Positions 52,001-56,143 of a stretch of 56,143 nt of DNA are shown here, one piece after another (within the stretch, counting starts at the first letter, position 1; every line of letters begins with the position of its first letter). The position numbers and the translations under genes are program-made. The notes under the pieces were generated by a model that searched no databases, was not told the origin of the DNA, and worked only from the letters and a program-made list of their open reading frames with translations. The DNA is from JAZGDL01 sp036477795 (lineage in GTDB: Bacteria; Planctomycetota; Phycisphaerae; UBA1845), in NCBI GenBank assembly GCA_036477795.1, contig JAZGDL010000045.1, forward strand, positions 1-56,143, written 5' to 3'.

Positions 52001-54737
52001 CGCGGCAGACCTCTCCTGCCGGGCAGCCGCCCACGCAATGCGGCGTTAAGCCTGCGCCCATCTGCACGATGCCGATGGTCGATCCATGCAGAGCGTTAAG
52101 TACGCTGCCCGGGGCACCGAGAAAATCGATCTGGTATGTGATGTCGAAGAAGCTGTCTACCGCGAAATTGCCGCCGGGCAGCCTGGTCAAGGTGGTGTGT
52201 CCAGGGCTGGGCAGACCGAAACCGCTCCCGGCAACTACGACCAACGCGTCGAAGTCGGGGTCTCCGAAGAGACCGCCCTGAAGCTGGAACATCTCCGTTG
52301 GGAAGGACTGGACCGCATCGCCGGGTGTGCGAGGTCCGATATGCACCTCGCACTGCACCGGCACCGCTATGCTGCGGCTGAAGCTCCCAAGTTCGCCCGT
52401 GCCGCATATCTCGAGGAACAGGAACGAATCGAACGTCTCGAACTCACCGCCAAGGGTTCCACCGGGGCCTGAGTCGCGTAGGAAGAACTTGTCATGGATG
52501 GCGTCAAGGATGATCTCGGTGCCGGGCGGAAGCCCATCGACGATCATGTGCACCTCGTCCGGACTGAGGTAGGGACAGCCCTGCGGGGGCAGCACCACGG
52601 TGCCGCCGACGTCGGGCATCACGCAACCCCCGGCCCCGGCGGCTGCTTCCAGCGAGTTGCAGCCCGGCGCGGGCTGCGGGATGTCCACGTGGCACTCATC
52701 GGCGCCCACACAGGCGCAGGACCTGACCTTGGTGATGCCGGTGACTGGATCGAAGTTGACACACTTAGGCTCACATCGCTGCGTATCGTCGGGGCAGGAG
52801 GTGCGTTGGCAAGCGGATCCATCGGGTGTCGGCTCGCATGGCCCCTGGGGGCAGGTGGAGTTGACACAGTCCGTGCCGGGACCCAGCGGTAGGCCGCCCA
52901 GAAGCTCGCACTCGCTCGCCGGGAGTTCGGTGCAGGGTACACCGGGCACGCCGCAGCAGGCCTGTGGACACTCTGGACATTTCGGCGGGAGCACACAGTG
53001 TTCGTGCCCCGGCGCGGGACCTTCATGGCAGGAAAGCTCGCAGCAATTGGTGGAATCCTTGGAGAAACCAGGGTGGAATATGCCTTGGCCGCAAGTGAAG
53101 CCCCGAGCATCCTGCGACCAGGGCAATCCGGTCGAGGTAAGCGTTTGGGGCGGCAGGTTGGTCAACTGATGGGACTGTGCGCTTGGACCGATGAACTCGA
53201 ACCCGGCTTGGACCGCTAGCTGGGTGTCAAATGTCCCACCGCCCGGATTGCTCTTGGTCGCGGTGAGCAGCCCCCGCTGCTGCGGTCCGTCCAGGAAGAC
53301 CTTTACGTCCCATTGCTCCGGCCGCTGCCCGCCGTTGAACGTGACGGTGATGGGTTCGCAACTGACCAAGTTCAACTCGACGATCTCGATCTCGACCGTT
53401 TGAGTCACGGGTTCCCGCCCGTCAAAGCACATGCCGCCCAGTCTCGAAACGACGGTATCGATGAAGCCCGTCTGACCGCCGAGCTGAACGGTGCCGTCGA
53501 ACGGATCGGAACCGGGACCGAAGAAGTCAGCCGGGATCGGCGTCAGGGCAAAGTCGTATTGCGTCGAGCCGCACGGTGTGCTCCAGCAGTCATCGCCGGG
53601 AGGCGCCGCCTTGTCACAGCCGCACGGATCGCAGGTCAAGGCGGCTTCATACTCCGCACCGCATGGCAGGTCGACTATTGGAGCGACAAAGAACCAATAG
53701 GTTCCCGGCGGGAGGCAATCCGTGGTCACCCTTGCGGTTTCACAGGCCGATGGGAAGGCGGCGGGGTTGAGAATGCCGGTGTGGTCCGCGCAGTCTCCCG
53801 ATCCCGGCGTTCCCGTCTCGGCCAGACCGATGAGGGCGTCGAACTCTGCCGTTACGGTCCACGTGAACACGGTACTCTCAGTGATGGTGATCTCAAACCA
53901 GTCGGTATCACGGCCGGTGGCGTCGGCCCCGGCGGTTCCGCAGATAGTCTCGCCACAAGTGATCGGCGAGAACACGGTCGGGGCCGAATTGCATCCGCCG
54001 TTTACGGTGTCGACCGGAAGTCCGCAGTCGGGCTCGTCCTCCGGTGTGCTGTTCGGCCCGCAGGAAACGCAGCCCTGCGCATCGCACCTGGCCGGTTCGG
54101 GACAAGTCGCCCCGTCGTCGAAAACCTGCAGTCCGAAGTTGCCAACCTCAAAGAAGCCGTGCACTAGGATCAGGTAGGGACTGCCTGATTCCGAGCACCA
54201 TTGGACGGTTGAAGCGAGGTCGTTGGCCAAGATGCAGTCGTCGTCGTTGCCGGTCACACAGGTCAGAATGTCGCAATCGCCGCAATAGACGCTGATCTTG
54301 CTGTCGTAGTTCGTCGAGTCGGTGCACGTGGTAGCCGTCATGGTGTTCCCCGTACCAATGACCAGGTACCAGACGCCCGCCGAGGTATTATCCGTACCAC
54401 ATAACGGCGCGGCGTCGAAGGTGGCACCGATGGTGGAGCCGAGAACGCTGTCCGGAACCGAAATGGCCTCAGCGCCCGGGCAGCGGTCGTTGGGTGGCCC
54501 ACCTGCTAGCGCCGTGGCTTGCGTGAGGGTAGACTTCACGCCCGTCGGGGAGGCTCTATCAACGGGAGCGCGCGCCGTCGATCGGTTAGTCGTAGAGCGA
54601 TCCGACGCTGCACTCTTCGGGGTATTGGATGTAGACGTAGAGGCGCCCGGCGCGGTGGCAACGGCATCCGGCGCAGACTTCAGATGAACAAGACATACGG
54701 CAACCACCAACAACAATACGGTACGGAGTTTCTTCAT
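46080..54737 (-). CDS. Giant secreted modular Cys-rich protein with C-terminal dockerin
   Basis: A 2,885-aa protein; ATG 54737 follows GGGAG and opens a signal peptide (KKLRTVLLLVVAVCLVHL). The Ser/Thr-rich linker (to about 75) precedes a PNDRCPGAEAI domain resembling pre-peptidase C-terminal modules. About ten Cys-rich modules (TGACCD...C...VPESQC...KDTLC.DLDP.C) recur near residues 600, 940-1050, 1610-1680, 2085, 2195 and 2360-2435. Inserted domains are NIDO-like (about 1700-1925, VYRKFFGGNTLVVTWDNV), CHRD (about 2220-2330, HVHSPAPECINAG) and two related beta-rich domains near 770-930 and 1130-1290. A dockerin type I pair (NVNQDEKCNPLDVTRF and DINRNGSINPLDLTALRQL) ends the chain. Probably cell-surface or matrix protein; ligand unknown. 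Confidence 0.9.
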   Translation of the reverse strand: MKKLRTVLLLVVAVCLVHLKSAPDAVATAPGASTSTSNTPKSAASDRSTTNRSTARAPVDRASPTGVKSTLTQATALAGGPPNDRCPGAEAISVPDSVLGSTIGATFDAAPLCGTDNTSAGVWYLVIGTGNTMTATTCTDSTNYDSKISVYCGDCDILTCVTGNDDDCILANDLASTVQWCSESGSPYLILVHGFFEVGNFGLQVFDDGATCPEPARCDAQGCVSCGPNSTPEDEPDCGLPVDTVNGGCNSAPTVFSPITCGETICGTAGADATGRDTDWFEITITESTVFTWTVTAEFDALIGLAETGTPGSGDCADHTGILNPAAFPSACETARVTTDCLPPGTYWFFVAPIVDLPCGAEYEAALTCDPCGCDKAAPPGDDCWSTPCGSTQYDFALTPIPADFFGPGSDPFDGTVQLGGQTGFIDTVVSRLGGMCFDGREPVTQTVEIEIVELNLVSCEPITVTFNGGQRPEQWDVKVFLDGPQQRGLLTATKSNPGGGTFDTQLAVQAGFEFIGPSAQSHQLTNLPPQTLTSTGLPWSQDARGFTCGQGIFHPGFSKDSTNCCELSCHEGPAPGHEHCVLPPKCPECPQACCGVPGVPCTELPASECELLGGLPLGPGTDCVNSTCPQGPCEPTPDGSACQRTSCPDDTQRCEPKCVNFDPVTGITKVRSCACVGADECHVDIPQPAPGCNSLEAAAGAGGCVMPDVGGTVVLPPQGCPYLSPDEVHMIVDGLPPGTEIILDAIHDKFFLRDSGPGGTLGGEFETFDSFLFLEICGTGELGSFSRSIAVPVQCEVHIGPRTPGDAVQSFPTEMFQLQGGLFGDPDFDALVVVAGSGFGLPSPGHTTLTRLPGGNFAVDSFFDITYQIDFLGAPGSVLNALHGSTIGIVQMGAGLTPHCVGGCPAGEVCRELQTVNADGTIDICCTCEPVQIGACCDHAQPGGLCVSDVTESACLRELGFEQPEFFKNRTCAQVESEGLCREHTGACCDANTGICTDGVPESQCPRVDSQFRWDKGTLCADLDPPCQTRSEACCFEDGRCLDLPGDECRGADGAPRGPGSACQGDGDGNGIDDACEFDTKCQHCGPGPHWIDTCPAGHDRLPSGAVVGVDRDGDCIVDMNLVMFGPAEVARGAGSPHSIPTEMVAMKLTGGGVVLRAGYGGGIGPGAPLGPSLGSIIEDGGDPSLGDSSFDILFELDLGGGLFAYNQVPLSLTASIECVSPNRIYSHPRGCFPLFDSPIPGVGRFVANLVTADHDPFGDPLCPLPTFDPLLSCLQRQIFDCVGSDRELCLPRVFTNSPGGADRGGIAVAVLCDCFDDGGECGPVALSSDGGTLSCTGTCPVATQRCEIHIDGRSTGAPSIPVFDVGGGAEVTCECPLPPDPHVTLQGTSATFGAPDVPPIPADFFFPGSAPFNGTVNLVGGPTDTLGQRDGPIVCPGVLFPRPCDPVGVELVQLDLVSAAPIVVGPSQWDVAVDLSPSGSPPLGMISATLGHANGGTYNADIPFFPRFTFTEVGNPGNVRVLDYDLEGTPPIRINFLGVHWVIQLGAVLVGTIDAPNDGNFVPGVRENIPGDPNSQKVIQSLGLSKDGGIDHPVQPPSQTGACCDHAQPGGFCLSDVTESRCLRELGFEQPEFFKDRDCAQVEDQGLCREHTGACCDKSQPGGVCRSNVPESQCIPNGRSVPERPGDDGPSAGGGTCSGDATELMFPLDGTYALVDFFGDGCTGSGCAQGLDQHNDDDSATVPLGFVFDLYGDTYTTAFVNNNGNLSFDTLYSTFSPAGFPNTEFVMVAPFWGDVDTGDVNDDGGNHNTLGHVYRKFFGGNTLVVTWDNVGYYDEHGDLLNTFQVAISDGTNPAMGLGNNVCFSWDNMCWTTGDASDGVGGFGGFPAIVGANRGDGVEFFQIGAFDHAGIDYDGPFTNNDGVSYLDFSSICFSTAVISNIAPIPQGFPGTRKITVDAAAGEVLDLTVQFISPEEGQTVTVAIADPDGGQAGGLVITNNSPQVEIATIDLDWAPDCADTGSYALEFTATDNFNPPGVTVISLVINVVCETPPQIQWFKGEDCREDGGTVDCREHTGACCDGTTGICRDDVPESECSVGGAPGGIGICEGDELCSGPCPAAGACITDADCGAGGECLPDCLPSTCVCANNEWTCTDDCLGRCVVIADQHRWAKDTLCSDLDPRCTEHTGACCDGNTGECRNHVPESQCGPPAGTLKFEAIIDGAQANKCVGTGSAASGIGQFTLDTNTGVVSYNITYAGLGSPESASHVHSPAPECINAGVLYPLPLGSPKIGVANLSAAQMDRMINGLHYVNIHSAQWPGGEIRGQIVLVPDDSQFTWTKDTLCEDLDPRCTEHTGACCDHAQPGGFCVPDVPESRCLTGMGFEQPEFFKDLSCTQVQAEGLCFEHTGACCDKSQPGDTVCTSGVPESLCIRFEAGDGIFVFGNKDEFDSFMREHGKVLKGIETFEESNIPDGGIQPLRDPLVGNVPNISPASGLGFPQGLAEKNLIIQTNITPGPNPPHPNPSGDPTALHVVGQGFLGANSKAVGENLFLQGIRASLDLIFTEPNHTGIGFELSRFEKFEVAGWHITVYDKADVEIGKFDVPPVTTVPGKTFFGVWSPRTIGRINIFDQAREPAPDDVDNIQMWLGGEVEPNQWHKGEDCVDDGGTIDCRGPYIVHADGQPGETRPCSGYIDPRRETNNGIDLNQGLDQLTLVFSEPVFAPGGGMVGPGDFIVTQTGPPAVTPIFVAVVDATNNPQIKLRLNRFIKLREWTTVRAVVVNADGKMIENEGDLGPLLNEPDRWDGGFLPCNVNQDEKCNPLDVTRFRQYVNALLTPDCGVLEDYVDINRNGSINPLDLTALRQLVFGTGNATKAWAGEVMNNQRP

Positions 54738-54850
54738 GACCCCACTCCCATTTATCCCAGACATGGCGGGCGCGCGCCCGCACCAGTAACCCGGAGTCCA
54801 TTGTATTGCAGTTGCCTGGCAAAAGCAAAGCGGGTCGAAAGTCGAAACTC

Positions 54851-54982
54851 GGAAGTTGAAGGTTGAATGTTGAAGGCTGAAAGTTGAAGGCTGAAAGTTG
54901 AAGACTGACTGTTGGTATTCGGGCCTTGGAACCGTCGACCTTGAACCGGACCTTCGACCTTGAACCTTCCAACCTTCAACCT
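54851..54982. repeat. TTGAAAGTTGAA-type repeat, right flank of giant gene
   Basis: Repeated units GAAGGTTGAATGTTGAAGG and GGCTGAAAGTTGAAGG, then TTGAACC/TTCGACC units in the opposite sense. It is related, in inverted orientation, to the 45966-46050 repeat and lies upstream of the giant gene's start. Confidence 0.8.
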
Positions 54983-55045
54983 CCCCGCCACCTGGAGTTG
55001 ATGTAAGTTGGCGTACTAGGACGTATGAGGCCGGTCAGCGGAAAC

Positions 55046-55099
55046 TTTACCAAATTAGTAAGGATTACTCTTGCAATATCACCGATATGGTACTATATG
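55046..55099 (+). promoter_or_regulatory. Candidate promoter and IscR-like operator before rrf2
   Basis: TTGCAA (55071-55076), 17 bp and TATATG (55094-55099) form a possible promoter, with the small dyad ATATCACCGATAT between. Just upstream, 55048-55063 reads TACCAAATTAGTAAGG, similar to the core of IscR type 1 sites as I remember them. Autoregulation by the Rrf2 protein is inferred. Confidence 0.5.
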
Positions 55100-55141
55100 T
55101 TAGCGGAGGGGTGCGAGAAAGGATTCTCGCGCCAGCACCCT

Positions 55142-55195
55142 GTGGGACCGGCTTTCCAGCCGGTCAAACGCGACGGGCTGGAAAGCCTGTCCCAC
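55142..55195. repeat. Double-hairpin repeat, family A, copy 2
   Basis: Arms 55142-55165 and 55172-55195 with the ACCGGCTTTCCAGCCGGT core and a 6-bp spacer. It lies between the promoter and the start of rrf2, so it will be part of the mRNA leader and may form a strong stem near the ribosome-binding site (GGAG at 55211-55214). Confidence 0.9.
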
Positions 55196-55220
55196 ATGTG
55201 TGGTGTTATAGGAGCTTGCC

Positions 55221-55751
55221 GTGTTGACGCTGACGCGAAAATCTGATTACGCACTGGTGGCCATGTCCGAGTTGGCTCGTTGCGCGCCGGGTTGGGTCAG
55301 CGCCCGGAACCTGGCGGAAACCATTCATGTTCCGCTTCCCGTTCTCACCAACATCCTGCACCAGCTTCTGCATCACGGGCTGGTGAATTCCGCACGGGGG
55401 GCGCGCGGCGGCTATTGCATCGCCAAGCCGCCGGAGCAGATCAGCTTGGCAGAACTGATCGAGGCGGTGGAAGGTCCGGTGAAGCTTACGCTATGCTGTC
55501 CGGTGGAGGTGGATTGCGAGAGCGAAGAGCCCAAGTGTGATCTGGAGAAAGATTGCCGCATCAAGGCGCCGTTGCAGCGTGTGCACCGGAGTCTGCAACG
55601 GTTCTTGCGCCAGGTTGATCTGGCGAATATCGCGTTTTATCAGGCGCCGGTGAGCCTGGGAGTGCTGGTCGGCGATAACCATGGTGTGGGACCGGCTTTC
55701 CAGCCGGTCAATCGACAGGCTGGAAAGCCTATCCCACAAATTGAGTCTTAG
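55221..55751 (+). CDS. Rrf2/IscR-family Fe-S regulator with repeat-derived tail
   Basis: A 176-aa regulator. GTG 55221 follows GGAG. The winged helix begins LTRKSDYALVAMSELA with recognition region SARNLAETIHVPLPVLTNIL and wing RGARGGYCIAK. Cysteines in CCPVEVDC, KCDLEKDC could bind an Fe-S cluster like the three Cys of IscR, although spacing differs. The natural end probably lies near LGVLVGDNH; the last about 22 residues (GVGPAFQPVNRQAGKPIPQ...) are encoded by a family A repeat. It is followed by an A-type Fe-S carrier gene, fitting control of cluster assembly. Confidence 0.9.
   Translation: MLTLTRKSDYALVAMSELARCAPGWVSARNLAETIHVPLPVLTNILHQLLHHGLVNSARGARGGYCIAKPPEQISLAELIEAVEGPVKLTLCCPVEVDCESEEPKCDLEKDCRIKAPLQRVHRSLQRFLRQVDLANIAFYQAPVSLGVLVGDNHGVGPAFQPVNRQAGKPIPQIES
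55686..55737. repeat. Double-hairpin repeat, family A, copy 3 (coding)
   Basis: Arms 55686-55709 and 55714-55737, core ACCGGCTTTCCAGCCGGT, 4-bp spacer, inside the 3' end of the rrf2 gene. The right arm is slightly diverged. Translated in frame. Confidence 0.9.
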
Positions 55752-55764
55752 GGAGTTTTATCTC

Positions 55765-56118
55765 ATGTCCATCGTATTGTCGGAAACGGCAGCCCGGGAA
55801 ATAAAAACCGTCATCGAGCAGCAGCACGAGACGGCGCGGAGCAACGGCGACGAGCCCAAGCCCATGTACCTGCGTCTCGGCGTCAAGGGCGGCGGATGCA
55901 GCGGTTTCAGCTATAGCCTTGATTTGACGGAATCGAAGAACGAAAACGACGAGTCCTGGGAACAGCACGGCGTGCAAGTGATCTGCGACCCCAAGAGCCT
56001 TCTTTATCTGAGCGGGACGTCGATCGATTTCAAAGACGAGCTGATGGGGCGGGGGTTTGTGTTCAACAATCCCAACGCCAGCAGCTCGTGCGGTTGCGGC
56101 AGTAGTTTTGCGGTTTGA
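55765..56118 (+). CDS. A-type Fe-S cluster carrier (IscA/ErpA/SufA family)
   Basis: A 117-aa scaffold/carrier protein for Fe-S assembly. ATG 55765 follows GGGAG; an in-frame start upstream would lie in the repeat and is rejected. Conserved cysteines are all present: LGVKGGGCSGFSY (first Cys) and SSSCGCGSSF (the C-x-C pair) near the C-terminus. The segment SGTSIDFKDELMGRGFVFNNPNA is hallmark. It lies 13 bp after the Rrf2 gene and probably forms an operon with it and later Fe-S genes. Confidence 0.96.
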   Translation: MSIVLSETAAREIKTVIEQQHETARSNGDEPKPMYLRLGVKGGGCSGFSYSLDLTESKNENDESWEQHGVQVICDPKSLLYLSGTSIDFKDELMGRGFVFNNPNASSSCGCGSSFAV

Positions 56119-56124
56119 ACTCGC

Positions 56125-56143
56125 ATGGAAAAAACGACCACGG
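56125..56143 (+). CDS. Possible start of next gene, cut by window end
   Basis: An ATG at 56125, 6 bp after the carrier's stop, opens a frame MEKTTT that runs out of the window. Spacing suits another member of the Fe-S operon, but nothing more can be said and the ribosome-binding site is weak. Confidence 0.3.

Noticed and set aside
50617..54167. Several long plus-strand frames within the giant gene
   Set aside because: All are antisense shadows with biased composition; the minus-strand frame has clear domains throughout.

Overview
The window (56,143 bp, GC-rich) looks like a chromosomal segment of a planctomycete-type bacterium, most plausibly Phycisphaerae-like. This is an inference. It rests on a giant secreted protein built of Cys-rich ACCD modules and ending in a dockerin, Tat-exported DUF362 proteins beside a DUF6599-like protein, a Memo-AMMECR1 fusion with a partner radical SAM enzyme, and many dispersed double-hairpin repeats. 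No rRNA or complete tRNA was seen.

Layout. (1) 1-10.2 kb holds heavy-metal efflux: a CzcA-type RND pump entering from the left edge, convergent with a minus-strand operon of His-rich secreted protein, membrane-fusion adaptor, second RND pump and outer-membrane factor. (2) 10.2-14.3 kb is an accessory patch: gene debris, a decapitated ImmA/IrrE gene with its PIN toxin, the 5' half of a tRNA-Thr, an AAA/DUF4143 ATPase with its own operator-promoter, and a truncated Tn5/IS4-type transposase. (3) 14.3-20.1 kb is a minus-strand his-type operon: TrpR-like YerC regulator, hisG, hisD, hisB, hisH, hisF and a three-domain HisA-HisI-HisE fusion. HisD and HisB have lost metal or substrate ligands. A strong promoter overlapped by a palindrome precedes yerC. 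(4) 20.2-20.7 kb is a repeat island. (5) 20.7-30.8 kb is a plus-strand surface-polysaccharide cluster: four glycosyltransferase-like proteins, a methyltransferase, a sulfotransferase, a flippase and a TMTC-like TPR membrane protein. (6) 31-46 kb is a redox and cofactor-like region of unknown function: Tat aldo/keto reductase, NapH-NapG-like ferredoxin, two DUF362 proteins, a DUF6599-like protein, a spermidine-synthase-like membrane protein, a Tat-signal radical SAM enzyme and a signal-peptide Memo-AMMECR1 fusion. It is interrupted by toxin-antitoxin cassettes. (7) 46-54.7 kb is one 2,885-residue secreted protein. (8) 55-56.1 kb holds an IscR-like Rrf2 regulator and an A-type Fe-S carrier.

Main points of interest. 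First, the his-like operon keeps the motifs for making imidazole glycerol phosphate, apart from a lysine missing in HisG, but has altered late enzymes. Second, the AmmeMemoRadiSam set appears to be exported. Third, in two consecutive places a toxin-antitoxin cassette sits between an intact gene and a decayed second copy of that gene's 3' tail. Fourth, several unrelated repeat families share one REPIN-like design, and some lie in frame inside coding sequences. All calls come from reading the sequence. No database search or alignment program was run, and identities are recognised by motif.
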